Notes: generated by a model not told the origin, from the sequence alone. Shown: positions 23,215 through 30,746, counted from the stretch's first letter. The stretch is DNA of 34,113 bases from F23-B02 sp045642545 (GCA_045642545.1 JAZUJB010000056.1:1-34113), one strand, 5' to 3'. Program-made: numbers and translations.

Positions 23215-23243
23215 TTGACAACTGTGCGAGGTGCAATTATAAT
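23215..23243 (+). promoter_or_regulatory. Consensus promoter of glyoxalase-like gene
   Basis: TTGACA (23215-23220), exactly 17 bases, TATAAT (23238-23243): full consensus. Ribosome site GGAGGT at 23261-23266. Confidence 0.9.
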
Positions 23244-23271
23244 GGAAGCAAATAAATTACGGAGGTGCGCA

Positions 23272-23640
23272 ATGTTTTCCTTCAACCACTTCAATTTCAA
23301 TGTTTTTGACCTTGAGCGCAGCCTAAAGTTCTACGATGAGGCCTTCGGCTTAAAGCCCGTGCGTGAGAAGGTCGCTTCCGACGGCAGCTTCAAGCTTGTA
23401 TTTCTCGGTGACGGTGTTACCGATTTTCAGCTTGAGCTGACCTATCTTTGCGACAGAACAGAGCCCTACGACCTCGGTGAGCAGGAATTTCACCTTGCCT
23501 TTGTTGCCGAGGATATGGAAAAAGCCCACGCCCTGCACGAAAAAATGGGCTGTATCTGCTTTGAAAATCCCAAGATGGGCATATATTTCGTGGAGGACCC
23601 CGACGGTTATTGGATAGAGGTCATTCCCCCGAGAAAGTAA
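23272..23640 (+). CDS. Glyoxalase I / VOC family protein
   Basis: 122 residues from ATG 23272, with GGAGGT five bases upstream. The two beta-alpha-beta-beta-beta modules of the VOC fold are visible: FNHFNFNVFDLERSLKFYDEAFGL and, in the second half, EFHLAFVAEDMEKAHALHEKMG. Candidate metal ligands are the His in FNHFNF, Glu in FQLELTYL, His in EFHLAF and Glu in YWIEVIPP, the H-E-H-E pattern of lactoylglutathione lyase. It may detoxify methylglyoxal, a by-product of sugar overflow, which would fit its position opposite the glycogen genes. Other VOC activities cannot be excluded. Confidence 0.88.
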   Translation: MFSFNHFNFNVFDLERSLKFYDEAFGLKPVREKVASDGSFKLVFLGDGVTDFQLELTYLCDRTEPYDLGEQEFHLAFVAEDMEKAHALHEKMGCICFENPKMGIYFVEDPDGYWIEVIPPRK

Positions 23641-23650
23641 ATCCGTAAAA

Positions 23651-23678
23651 ATCACCCTGCTGAAATCAGCAGGGTGAT
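23651..23678. terminator. Terminator between converging glyoxalase and SSB-like genes
   Basis: 13-bp perfect stem (23651-23663 / 23666-23678), 2-base loop. The T-run is present only in the minus-strand transcript, so it mainly serves the SSB-like gene. Confidence 0.8.
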
Positions 23679-23681
23679 ATA

Positions 23682-24290
23682 TTATGTAAACTCATTTATA
23701 TCTGTCACCGACACCTCGTATGCGGTTTTCTCAACGGGGTCACCGCCGACGATTTTGATGTAGCTGCGGCTTTGGATTCGTCCGTCAAGGCTCACCACGG
23801 TGCCCGTGTCCCATTCGGCAGCCTCACGCGCCTTGAGCCCCCATGTTATGCAGGGCAGGTAATCCGATCTGCCGTAGCGGCGGTTGACCGCAAGCATGAG
23901 GTCGCATATATCTCTGCCCATCGGAGTCATCCGCAGATTGGGCTTTTTGCATAGCGTGCCGATTAGGTGCACATCGTTCATGTCGTCATCGTCGCAAAGG
24001 CTGATTTCCTTTGCAAATACTGTGATTACGAGCTTTGCACCCTCACCGCTTTTGTTATTGAACGAGCGAAGCTCACCGATGACAAGGATTTTTTCCGCTT
24101 CCTTGAGCGCGACGCTGTTAAGAAGCTCCTCGCGCGCAATTACATTGATTCTGTCCGTAGCGCCCGAAAGCCTTGAAACCTCAAGCGGAAAGGTGTAGAA
24201 GCTTTCGCCGCGTCCTGAATGAGAGAAGCTGGGGGCAGCGGCTATAACACCGCAAAGCTGAGCAAAATTTCTGCTTATGTTTTCATCCAT
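23682..24290 (-). CDS. Single-stranded DNA-binding protein-like, tandem OB folds
   Basis: 202 residues. Two OB-fold units are visible: residues about 8-95 (LCGVIAAAPSFSHSGRGESFYTFPLEVSR ... EKILVIGELRSFNNK) and about 103-195 (VHLIGTLCKKPNLRMTPMGRDICDLMLAVNRRYGRSDYLPCITWG ... VVSLDGRIQSRSYIK). The second unit is clearly SSB-type. The acidic SSB tail is lacking; the protein ends in DINEFT. It starts at ATG 24290 with AGGA upstream. It is a single-gene unit divergent from deoC and is probably a specialised ssDNA-binding protein beside a normal Ssb elsewhere; its role is unknown. Confidence 0.78.
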   Translation of the reverse strand: MDENISRNFAQLCGVIAAAPSFSHSGRGESFYTFPLEVSRLSGATDRINVIAREELLNSVALKEAEKILVIGELRSFNNKSGEGAKLVITVFAKEISLCDDDDMNDVHLIGTLCKKPNLRMTPMGRDICDLMLAVNRRYGRSDYLPCITWGLKAREAAEWDTGTVVSLDGRIQSRSYIKIVGGDPVEKTAYEVSVTDINEFT

Positions 24291-24347
24291 TGTTTAATCC
24301 TGACCTTAATTAAAATGATTTTGTTAGAGTATATTAAGGACAAGCGC

Positions 24348-24376
24348 TTGAATATGACGGGCAGATGGAATATAAT
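24348..24376 (+). promoter_or_regulatory. Promoter of deoC
   Basis: TTGAAT (24348-24353), 17 bases, TATAAT (24371-24376). The 10-bp palindrome CAAGCGCTTG (24341-24350) overlaps the -35 and could be an operator. Confidence 0.75.
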
Positions 24377-24408
24377 TGCGGTAACAAATTTCAGAAAGGA
24401 TATTTAAT

Positions 24409-25092
24409 ATGGATATTAGTGAAATTCTGAAACTCTGCGACCATACGCTGCTTCGTGTTGACTGCACGGCAGAGGAGATAAAAAAGCTGTGTGACCAGGC
24501 AATAAAATATGAATGTGCATCTGTATGCATTCCGCCCAGCCATGTTGCAGGCGCAAAGCGCTATGTAGGTGATAAGATGAAAATCTGCACTGTTATCGGA
24601 TTCCCCAACGGCTATGCAACAAGCGCGGCAAAGGCCTTCGAGGCAGCTGATGCCATCAAAAACGGCGCTGATGAGATTGATATGGTAATCAACCTTTCAA
24701 TGGTTAAGGACGGCTGCTGGAACGATGTGGCAAACGATATTAAGGCAGTCCGCAAGGCCTGCGCAGGCAAGATTCTGAAGGTTATCATCGAGTGCTGCCT
24801 GCTTACCGAGGAGGAGAAGATAAGACTTTGCTCAGTCGTTGCAGAGTGCGGAGCTGATTTTATCAAGACCTCAACCGGCTTTTCCAAGGGCGGCGCAACC
24901 CGCGAGGATGTTGAGCTTATGCGCAAGTACAGCCCCGAGAATGTTCAGGTCAAGGCGGCAGGCGGTATCGCATCCATTGAGGATGCGGAGGACTTCATTG
25001 CCCTCGGCGCAGCAAGACTCGGCACAAGCCGCATAGTCAAGCTTGCAATGGAGCTTGAAAAGGCAGAGGGAGCACCCGAGGAAAACTATTGA
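24409..25092 (+). CDS. deoC: Deoxyribose-phosphate aldolase
   Basis: 227 residues, usual for the short bacterial form. The Schiff-base lysine is Lys153 in DFIKTSTGFSKGGAT; the partner lysine is Lys182 in VQVKAAGGI, and Asp91 in EIDMVIN completes the site. DHTLLRVDCT at the N-terminus is also a family signature. The enzyme splits 2-deoxyribose 5-phosphate into glyceraldehyde 3-phosphate and acetaldehyde, feeding deoxynucleosides into glycolysis. It has its own promoter and terminator, and no other nucleoside genes are adjacent. Confidence 0.97.
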   Translation: MDISEILKLCDHTLLRVDCTAEEIKKLCDQAIKYECASVCIPPSHVAGAKRYVGDKMKICTVIGFPNGYATSAAKAFEAADAIKNGADEIDMVINLSMVKDGCWNDVANDIKAVRKACAGKILKVIIECCLLTEEEKIRLCSVVAECGADFIKTSTGFSKGGATREDVELMRKYSPENVQVKAAGGIASIEDAEDFIALGAARLGTSRIVKLAMELEKAEGAPEENY

Positions 25093-25100
25093 GCAAGCAA

Positions 25101-25130
25101 AACACCCTCCGTCATCGCACGGAGGGTGTT
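25101..25130. terminator. Terminator between deoC and CmpB-like gene
   Basis: 12-bp perfect stem (25101-25112 / 25119-25130), 6-base loop. T-rich only on the minus-strand exit (TTTTGC); shared by converging genes. Confidence 0.8.
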
Positions 25131-25131
25131 A

Positions 25132-25503
25132 TTACGCAATAAGCTGACGCAGCTGCCTGCAAACGGCAAGCCCCGGCACGGAGAGCAGCAGCCAGAAAAA
25201 GCTGTAGAGCGGGCATATCTGTCCCATAAGATTAAAGGCGCGGTCAGAGTAATCCCAAACCTGCCAACCAAACATTATGTTAACCAAATATCCCACGCCA
25301 AGCTCAACTGCGCTGATAAATGCTGCGCAGATTACGCACTTTAACCACATGGGGAGGGCAGCGCCGCTTATGAGGTACATAAAGGTAAAGCAGGCGCCGC
25401 CGCAGATAAGCATAGTCCAGTGTGTCCAGCCGCGCCACATAAGCTCAATCAGCGCATATATGCCTGCGCCGATGGCATAAACCGATAAAATTTCCAAGCT
25501 CAT
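25132..25503 (-). CDS. CmpB-like putative ABC transporter membrane protein
   Basis: 123 residues from ATG 25503. A GTG at 25572 would add 23 residues but overlaps the infC promoter. Four membrane helices are expected. The pattern ELMWRGWTHWTM, ELGVGYLVNIMFGWQVWDYSD and LMGQICPLYSFFW is the signature of the ABC_trans_CmpB family common in Clostridia, whose function is unknown despite its name. It has no adjacent ATPase gene. The start remains uncertain, as the GGAG before ATG 25503 is only a few bases away. Confidence 0.75.
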   Translation of the reverse strand: MSLEILSVYAIGAGIYALIELMWRGWTHWTMLICGGACFTFMYLISGAALPMWLKCVICAAFISAVELGVGYLVNIMFGWQVWDYSDRAFNLMGQICPLYSFFWLLLSVPGLAVCRQLRQLIA

Positions 25504-25565
25504 CACTCCGAGGCTTATTTTTCCCGCATTTGAGCAAAATATCATTGATATTTCGGAAAAAACAC

Positions 25566-25594
25566 TTGACACAGAGTGAAAGTATTGCTATATT
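25566..25594 (+). promoter_or_regulatory. Promoter of infC-rpmI-rplT operon
   Basis: TTGACA (25566-25571), 17 bases, TATATT (25589-25594). A structured leader of about 145 bases follows. Confidence 0.85.
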
Positions 25595-25599
25595 AATAT

Positions 25600-25727
25600 A
25601 GCTGAAAATGAAGTAGGTACGGCATCCCCGACCTCACCGAGCCGCAAAAGGCGCGCTTCGGTCAATAAACAACGCCGAATGTGCGGCGGTGTTTTTGCGT
25701 GCGGATGCTGTCAGGCATCCGTTTTTT
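25600..25727 (+). promoter_or_regulatory. infC operon leader with tandem hairpins (ribosomal-protein leader)
   Basis: Three successive stem-loops are visible: ACCGAG...CTTCGGT (about 25636-25662), the imperfect stem 25668-25677 / 25684-25693 followed by five T's, and 25702-25708 / 25715-25721 followed by six T's. This layout fits transcription attenuation of infC-rpmI-rplT by a ribosomal protein (L20 leader class in Firmicutes). I could not identify the L20-binding core with certainty. Confidence 0.6.
25702..25727 (+). terminator. Leader terminator upstream of infC
   Basis: 7-bp GC-rich stem CGGATGC/GCATCCG with a 6-base loop and six T's, ending seven bases before the infC ribosome site. Expected to be conditional. 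Confidence 0.8.
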
Positions 25728-25748
25728 GCATTTTGGAGGTGTTTTACA

Positions 25749-26336
25749 ATCGCAAGCGTAACTCATGAAATCAACGAGGAAATCATCGACAAGGAAATTC
25801 GCGTAATCAGCGACGAAGGCGAGCAGCTTGGCATCATGTCTGCTGAAGAGGCACTTAAGATTGCAGAGGAGAAGGAGCTTGACCTCGTCAAGATTTCCCC
25901 CATGGCAAAGCCCCCTGTCTGCAAGATTATGGACTACGGTAAGTTCCGCTTTGAGCAGGCCAAGAGAGAAAAGGAAGCCAAGAAGAACCAGCGCGTTATG
26001 GAAGTCAAGGAAATCCGTATGTCTCCCGGCATCGGAGAGAATGACCTCAACACCAAGCTCAAGAGCGCACTCAAGTTCCTTGCAGACGGTGACCGCGTAA
26101 AGGTTTCCATCCGTTTCCGCGGCAGAGAGATGGCTCACACCAATATCGGTGAGCAGATTCTGCGCGATTTTGCAGCAAAGTGCTCCGAAACCGCCAACCT
26201 CGACAAGGAACCCAAGCTCGAGGGACGCAATATGTCCATGTTCCTGTCCCCGAAGTCTGCAGCAGCAGTCAAGAAGGCACAGAAGGAAGCCGCAAAGAAG
26301 CAGGCCCAGCAGGCCGCAGCTCCTGCGGAAGAATAA
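25749..26336 (+). CDS. infC: Translation initiation factor IF-3, with AUC start
   Basis: 195 residues. IF-3 signatures are clear: ASVTHEINEEI at the N-terminus, IRVISDEGEQLGIMSAEEAL, PPVCKIMDYGKFRFEQ, KEIRMSPGIGENDL and the KVSIRFRGREMAH of the C-terminal domain. A Lys/Ala/Gln-rich tail ends the protein. No ATG, GTG or TTG lies at the right place: the ribosome site GGAGGT (25735-25740) is eight bases from the in-frame ATC at 25749, which aligns with the IF-3 N-terminus. infC genes often use AUU or other poor starts, so IF-3 limits its own synthesis. The start is therefore assigned to ATC. Confidence 0.93.
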   Translation: MASVTHEINEEIIDKEIRVISDEGEQLGIMSAEEALKIAEEKELDLVKISPMAKPPVCKIMDYGKFRFEQAKREKEAKKNQRVMEVKEIRMSPGIGENDLNTKLKSALKFLADGDRVKVSIRFRGREMAHTNIGEQILRDFAAKCSETANLDKEPKLEGRNMSMFLSPKSAAAVKKAQKEAAKKQAQQAAAPAEE

Positions 26337-26392
26337 ATCAAAAGGTTATTACAGGTTATCCTGAATAGCAGCATACGGAAGGAGAAAATAAC

Positions 26393-26590
26393 ATGCCTAA
26401 ACTTAAGACCCACAGTGGTGCTAAGAAGAGATTCAATCTCACCAAGACCGGTAAGGTAAAGCGCGCACATGCTTACAAGAGCCACATCCTCACTAAGAAG
26501 GACACCAAGCGCTGCCGTCGTCTGCGCTCCGGCGCTATCGCTGATGTTACCAACGAGGCAACCATCAAAAAGATGATTCCTTACAAATAA
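26393..26590 (+). CDS. rpmI: 50S ribosomal protein L35
   Basis: 65 residues, highly basic, beginning MPKLKTHSGAKKRFNLTKTG, the invariant family start, and containing KRCRRLRSGAI. GGAG lies in the right place before ATG 26393. It is the second gene of the infC operon, 56 bases after infC. Confidence 0.98.
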   Translation: MPKLKTHSGAKKRFNLTKTGKVKRAHAYKSHILTKKDTKRCRRLRSGAIADVTNEATIKKMIPYK

Positions 26591-26626
26591 GTAAGGCTTA
26601 CTGTTACTAATAGGAGGAAATAACAA

Positions 26627-26980
26627 ATGGCAAGAGTTAAGGGCGCAATGATGACCCGCAAACATAGAAACAAGATTCTTGGTCTCGCTAAGGGCTATTG
26701 GGGCAACAAGTCCCGCCACTACAAGATGGCTCAGGAGCAGATGATGAAGTCCGGCCGTTACGCATATGTCGGCCGCAAGCAGAAGAAGAGAGACTTCCGT
26801 CAGCTTTGGATCACCCGTATCAGCGCAGGCTGCAAGGCAAACGGCATGAATTACTCCACCTTCATGCACGGCCTGAAGCTCGCAGGTATCGATATGAACC
26901 GCAAGATGCTGTCCGAGACCGCAATCCACGATCCCGCAGCTTTCACCGCACTGTGCGAGAAGGCAAAGGCAGCTCTCTGA
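26627..26980 (+). CDS. rplT: 50S ribosomal protein L20
   Basis: 117 residues, the normal length. MARVKGAMMTRKHRNKIL, AKGYWGNKSRHYKMA and LWITRISAGCKANG are L20 signatures. AGGAGG precedes ATG 26627. L20 is an early 23S rRNA-binding assembly protein and, in Firmicutes, the repressor that acts on the leader of this same operon. A strong terminator follows. Confidence 0.98.
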   Translation: MARVKGAMMTRKHRNKILGLAKGYWGNKSRHYKMAQEQMMKSGRYAYVGRKQKKRDFRQLWITRISAGCKANGMNYSTFMHGLKLAGIDMNRKMLSETAIHDPAAFTALCEKAKAAL

Positions 26981-26990
26981 TAAGCTATCA

Positions 26991-27025
26991 AAAATCGCTA
27001 CTCAATTTTGAGTAGCGATTTTTTT
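26991..27025 (+). terminator. Terminator of infC-rpmI-rplT operon
   Basis: 15-bp perfect stem (26991-27005 / 27008-27022) with a 2-base loop, followed by a T-run. Confidence 0.95.
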
Positions 27026-27032
27026 GCATATG

Positions 27033-27041
27033 TGTTATAAT
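27033..27041 (+). promoter_or_regulatory. Extended -10 promoter of small membrane protein gene
   Basis: TGTTATAAT, a perfect extended -10 a few bases after the rplT terminator. The -35 position has no good match. The ribosome site GAGGTG lies just behind the predicted start. Confidence 0.5.
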
Positions 27042-27059
27042 TTAATCAGAGGTGATAAT

Positions 27060-27350
27060 ATGTTCGATATTATAGCAGAGTGGTTCGGACAGGGCTTTGG
27101 CATACCGGTCATCGTGTGCGACCTGTTTTTCCTTTGGATAGGCATTTTCGCTGCCCTTAAGCTGAAAAACAAGAAGTCTGTGATATATGTTATGTTAATC
27201 ACGGTTGTACTGTATTTTTCGGCTGCGCTTGTCAGTATGAGTACAAACTATATGCTTGAAATTTATTCGGTGTTTGTGGCCGGACTTACTGTTCTGGCAT
27301 TTGTCGGCGCCTGCATCGGCTTGATTATAAGGTCAATTAAGAAATTCTGA
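27060..27350 (+). CDS. Small integral membrane protein, unknown function
   Basis: 96 residues from ATG 27060, with GAGGTG upstream. Three hydrophobic segments are visible: about 13-33 (GIPVIVCDLFFLWIGIFAAL), 40-62 and 67-90, with a basic KLKNKK loop between the first two and the basic end RSIKKF. I recognise no family. It has a possible extended -10 promoter and a terminator of its own, and its neighbours are unrelated, so context gives no hint. The good ribosome site and hydrophobic profile make it a likely gene. Confidence 0.7.
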   Translation: MFDIIAEWFGQGFGIPVIVCDLFFLWIGIFAALKLKNKKSVIYVMLITVVLYFSAALVSMSTNYMLEIYSVFVAGLTVLAFVGACIGLIIRSIKKF

Positions 27351-27358
27351 AAAATATA

Positions 27359-27387
27359 AAGCCTGCTCTCCAAAAGAGAGCAGGCTT
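27359..27387. terminator. Bidirectional terminator
   Basis: 12-bp perfect stem (27359-27370 / 27376-27387), loop CAAAA, between the converging small membrane protein and repressor genes. Confidence 0.85.
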
Positions 27388-27391
27388 CTTC

Positions 27392-28087
27392 TTATGCGAC
27401 AACCTTGCCGAGAACTCTGAGCGGAAGCTCGGGGGAGATAACGATATCGGGGTAGGCGGGATTGAGCGAGTGCAGCGCAAGGTGGTCATCAACCGCAACA
27501 AGCTGCTTCAAGTACGCGCAGCTGTCGTAAAGAAAGATGCCTATCTCACCCGTCATAAGGTCGTGCTGCTGACTTACCCACACGGTCTGACCGTCGTGAA
27601 ATTTAGGCTCCATACTGTCGCCCGCAACGCGCACACCGAAGTTTGCACTGTCGCTTACCTCGGGGCCGACCTCGGTCATCTCATAATCCTCGCTGTCGAG
27701 AAACTGACCCGTGCCTGCGGAAACCGCAAGGGAGTACAGCGGGAGAGTGCGAATGCTGATTTTCTCGGGCTTTACCGAGTAGCGGCCGCTGTCGCGCAGC
27801 AGTTCGATATATTCTAAGGCCTTTTTTCTGCCGAGACTGTCAAGCCCTGTGAGCAGACCGCCCGAAGCGCCGCCGAGAAACTGGCCGCCTATATCGTCAA
27901 TCTCAAGAGCGCGGCACAGAGCGAGGAACTGCTTTGCGTTCGGCAGGGTGTTGCCATTCTCCCATTTGGATATAGCCTGGTTGGTAACATCAATGCCATC
28001 GTCGCACAGACGAAGCGCAAGCTCACCCTGCGAAAGGCCGAGATTTCTGCGGCATGTATTCAAAATTTCACCTATACTTTTGTGCAT
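27392..28087 (-). CDS. XRE-type repressor with S24 autoprotease domain
   Basis: 231 residues. The N-terminal HTH (about 5-65) reads LGLSQGELALRL ... NQAISKWENG. The C-terminal half is a LexA/CI-type S24 peptidase: Ser158 in VAGDSMEP, Lys194 in AYLKQL and a candidate cleavage site Ala124-Gly125 in VSAGTG. Such proteins cut themselves when RecA filaments form on damaged DNA, releasing their targets. The gene diverges from dinB, a typical SOS gene, across a 146-base region holding an inverted repeat over the dinB promoter. It is not LexA itself, whose HTH is different. Start ATG 28087 has GGAGG seven bases upstream. Confidence 0.93.
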   Translation of the reverse strand: MHKSIGEILNTCRRNLGLSQGELALRLCDDGIDVTNQAISKWENGNTLPNAKQFLALCRALEIDDIGGQFLGGASGGLLTGLDSLGRKKALEYIELLRDSGRYSVKPEKISIRTLPLYSLAVSAGTGQFLDSEDYEMTEVGPEVSDSANFGVRVAGDSMEPKFHDGQTVWVSQQHDLMTGEIGIFLYDSCAYLKQLVAVDDHLALHSLNPAYPDIVISPELPLRVLGKVVA

Positions 28088-28115
28088 ATTGTGCCTCCGT
28101 ATCAGTTATATACAC

Positions 28116-28144
28116 ATTATATAGCATACAGATAATAATTGCAA
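28116..28144 (-). promoter_or_regulatory. Promoter of S24 repressor gene
   Basis: Minus strand TTGCAA (28139-28144), 17 bases, TATAAT (28116-28121). An inverted repeat CAGATA...TATCTG (28129-28134 / 28151-28156) surrounds the -35. Confidence 0.7.
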
Positions 28145-28171
28145 GCAAAATATCTGAAAAAGATAAAAATA

Positions 28172-28193
28172 CCTGTTTACATATCCGAACAGG
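28172..28193 (+). promoter_or_regulatory. Likely repressor operator over the dinB promoter
   Basis: CCTGTT (28172-28177), ten bases, AACAGG (28188-28193): perfect inverted repeat overlapping the -35 and the spacer of the dinB promoter. It does not match the Gram-positive LexA box GAAC-N4-GTTC. Confidence 0.55.
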
Positions 28194-28204
28194 CGAAGTA
28201 TAAT
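28176..28204 (+). promoter_or_regulatory. Promoter of dinB
   Basis: TTTACA (28176-28181), 17 bases, TATAAT (28199-28204). About 23 bases of leader before GGGAG. Confidence 0.88.
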
Positions 28205-28233
28205 GTATCCACTATCTCAATGGGAGAAATGAA

Positions 28234-29451
28234 ATGGATAGAACTATACTTCATTCCGACATCAATTCCTGCTATGCGAGCGTGGAGCGGCTGTACCGTC
28301 CCGAGCTTGAGGGAAAGCCCTTTGCCGTGTGCGGTGAGCAGGAGCTGCGCCACGGCATAATACTCGCCAAAGACGAGAATGCCAAGCGCGCTGGAGTTAA
28401 GACCGCAATGGCGATATGGCAGGCAAAGCAGCTGTGTCCCGAGCTTGTGCTCGTTGAGCCGCACTATGACAGATATGTCAAATACTCGGATATGGTGCGG
28501 GAGATTTATGCGGAATATACCGACCTCTGCGAGCCGTTCGGAATTGACGAGTGCTGGCTGGATATAACAAACTGCATTGCCTGTCCCGATGCGGGCAAAA
28601 CAGCAAATGAAATACGCGAGAAGGTAAAGCGCGAAACGGGGCTTACCGTCAGTGTGGGCGTATCGTGGAATAAGACCATCGCAAAGCTCGGCTCGGACTA
28701 TAAAAAGCCTGATGCCGTTACCGTTATTGACAGAGAGCATTTTCGGCAGATGGTGTGGGGGCTTCCTGCTGACGATATGCTCATGGTCGGCAGAAGCACG
28801 ATTCGCACTCTGCGCCGCATGGGCATATATACAATCGGAGAGCTTGCGCATACAGACCCTGAAATTCTGAAGGCGCGCTTCGGCAAGCACGGTCTTATGA
28901 TGTACAGATACGCAAACGGCATGGATAACTCGCGGGTGCGGAGAATAGGGGAGACCGAGCCTCCCAAATCAATAGGCAACAGTATGACAACCGCGAGGGA
29001 TATCGAAAGCATCGAGCAGGCTCGGCTTACGCTGCTTATGCTTGCCGACAGTGTGGCCTCGCGTCTGCGCAAGGAAAAGCTCATGTGCCGCACGGTTGAA
29101 ATTTCGCTGCGAAATACGGAGCTTGAGTGGAAAAGCCACCGAATGCGCCTGCGCTATGCAAGCGATGTAACAACGGAGCTTGTCGAGTACGGTATGGAGC
29201 TTCTGCGTCAGTGCCATGAGTTTCCCGCACCGCTGCGCAGTATGGGTCTGCGCGCGCTTGAGCTTGTGCACGCGGACGATGAGCAGCAGCTTGACATATT
29301 TATAGATTATGTCAACTTAAACCGCCAGCGCAAAATAGATGCCGCAGTGGACAGAATACGCGAAAAATACGGAAATACAATGATTCAGCGTGCCTCAATA
29401 ATGGGGGATATGACTCCGCTGAATTTCGGATTTTGCTCGCTTCCCGATTGA
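28234..29451 (+). CDS. dinB: Y-family DNA polymerase (Pol IV/DinB type)
   Basis: 405 residues. Palm residues Asp9 (LHSDINSCYASVE), Asp105 and Glu106 (FGIDECWLDIT) form the catalytic triad; SVGVSWNKTIAKLGSDYKKP is the conserved segment that follows, and the C-terminal little-finger domain ends with QLDIF, a probable sliding-clamp-binding motif. The enzyme copies damaged DNA with low fidelity. The divergent S24 repressor and the operator over the promoter suggest induction by DNA damage. No terminator follows; the next gene's -35 overlaps the stop codon. Confidence 0.94.
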   Translation: MDRTILHSDINSCYASVERLYRPELEGKPFAVCGEQELRHGIILAKDENAKRAGVKTAMAIWQAKQLCPELVLVEPHYDRYVKYSDMVREIYAEYTDLCEPFGIDECWLDITNCIACPDAGKTANEIREKVKRETGLTVSVGVSWNKTIAKLGSDYKKPDAVTVIDREHFRQMVWGLPADDMLMVGRSTIRTLRRMGIYTIGELAHTDPEILKARFGKHGLMMYRYANGMDNSRVRRIGETEPPKSIGNSMTTARDIESIEQARLTLLMLADSVASRLRKEKLMCRTVEISLRNTELEWKSHRMRLRYASDVTTELVEYGMELLRQCHEFPAPLRSMGLRALELVHADDEQQLDIFIDYVNLNRQRKIDAAVDRIREKYGNTMIQRASIMGDMTPLNFGFCSLPD

Positions 29452-29476
29452 AGAACTCCCGCAAAGCTGATATAAT
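29448..29476 (+). promoter_or_regulatory. Promoter of AlaX-like gene, overlapping the dinB stop
   Basis: TTGAAG (29448-29453), 17 bases, TATAAT (29471-29476). The dinB stop TGA lies inside the -35 hexamer. Confidence 0.8.
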
Positions 29477-29505
29477 GAAGGCACAAATTTATCGGAGTGT
29501 GCGAT

Positions 29506-30672
29506 ATGACAGAAAAGCTTTATTACGCAGACAGCCATATGAAGAGCTTCAAGGCGCGTGTAACCGCCTGTGAGGCCGTTGGTGACAGCTACGAGGTTAC
29601 ACTTGACCGAAGCGCGTTCTTTCCCGAGGGTGGCGGTCAGGCAGGCGACAGCGGCTATATCGGCGAGGCAAGAGTGATTGACACGCAGGAAAAGAACGGA
29701 GATATATCACATTATGTAAACCAGTCTCTCAAGGTCGGTGCGGAATATGACTGCGCTATTGACTGGGAGCAGCGATTCCGCAGAATGCAGAATCACTCGG
29801 GCGAGCATATTGTGTCCGGTCTTGTGCATAAGAAATATGGGTACTCGAATATCGGATTCCATATGGGCGCCGACTTTGTAACGATTGATTTTGACGGCTA
29901 TCTCAATCCCGAGCAGCTTGCGGAGATTGAACGCGAGGCAAACTATGCCGTTGCGGCAAACTACACGATAACCGCAAGCTTTCCGAGCGAAGATGTATTG
30001 AAAAGCCTTGAATACCGCAGCAAGCTTGAGCTTACCGAGAATGTGCGCATTGTCGAGATTGAGAACACCGATGTGTGTGCCTGCTGCGCACCCCATGTCA
30101 GCAGGACATCGGAGATAGGAATAATCAAAATCCTCGCAAGCGAGCGCAGACGCAGAGGCGGTGAGGGCGTGAGAATAAGCATGCTCTGCGGCCTCGATGC
30201 CTACGAAAATTATGTAATTACCCACGATAATAATGCGGCAATATCCGTTCAGCTTTCCGCAAAGCGCGAGGAAACCGCGCAGGCAGTTGAGCGCATAATG
30301 GCTGAGCAGGAAAAGCTCAAGGCGAGAATATCCGAATTAAGCCGCAGCCTTGCACGCTTCAAGGCCGAAGCAATAGAGCAGACCGAGGGCAACATCTGCA
30401 TTTTCGACTCCGTGCTGGACGAGCCGGCACTTCGCGAGATTGTCAATACCGCGGTAGACAAGTGCGGGGGAGTAGCGGCGGTGTTCTCCGGAAACGACGA
30501 GGCAGGCTACAGATACATAATCGGCAGCCGCAGTGTAAATCTGAGAAATGCGGCAAGGGAGATAAACGCAGGTATCGGCGGTAGAGGCGGCGGAAGTCCC
30601 GAAATGATACAGGGAAGCTGCACTGCAAGTGCGGAAAAAATTCAAAATTTTTTGAGTACTTTTGCGATTTAG
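29506..30672 (+). CDS. AlaX-type alanyl-tRNA editing protein with DHHA1 domain
   Basis: 388 residues from ATG 29506, with CGGAG eight bases upstream. The N-terminal part (about 1-230) is an AlaRS-like editing module: FFPEGGGQAGDSG, then zinc ligands His97 and His101 (HSGEHIVSG), Cys193 and His197 (CACCAPH). A coiled-coil (about 245-290, rich in Glu/Lys/Arg) leads to a DHHA1 domain ending GIGGRGGGSPEMIQGS. Stand-alone AlaX proteins hydrolyse Ser- or Gly-mischarged tRNA-Ala. This long form lacks the aminoacylation domain. It is a single gene; no clear terminator follows before the next promoter. Confidence 0.93.
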   Translation: MTEKLYYADSHMKSFKARVTACEAVGDSYEVTLDRSAFFPEGGGQAGDSGYIGEARVIDTQEKNGDISHYVNQSLKVGAEYDCAIDWEQRFRRMQNHSGEHIVSGLVHKKYGYSNIGFHMGADFVTIDFDGYLNPEQLAEIEREANYAVAANYTITASFPSEDVLKSLEYRSKLELTENVRIVEIENTDVCACCAPHVSRTSEIGIIKILASERRRRGGEGVRISMLCGLDAYENYVITHDNNAAISVQLSAKREETAQAVERIMAEQEKLKARISELSRSLARFKAEAIEQTEGNICIFDSVLDEPALREIVNTAVDKCGGVAAVFSGNDEAGYRYIIGSRSVNLRNAAREINAGIGGRGGGSPEMIQGSCTASAEKIQNFLSTFAI

Positions 30673-30746
30673 ACATACACAGTAAAGATGTATAACAAAA
30701 ACGCTGAAAATTGAAGGAAAATGATGCAATTGTAACTAAAACGCAA

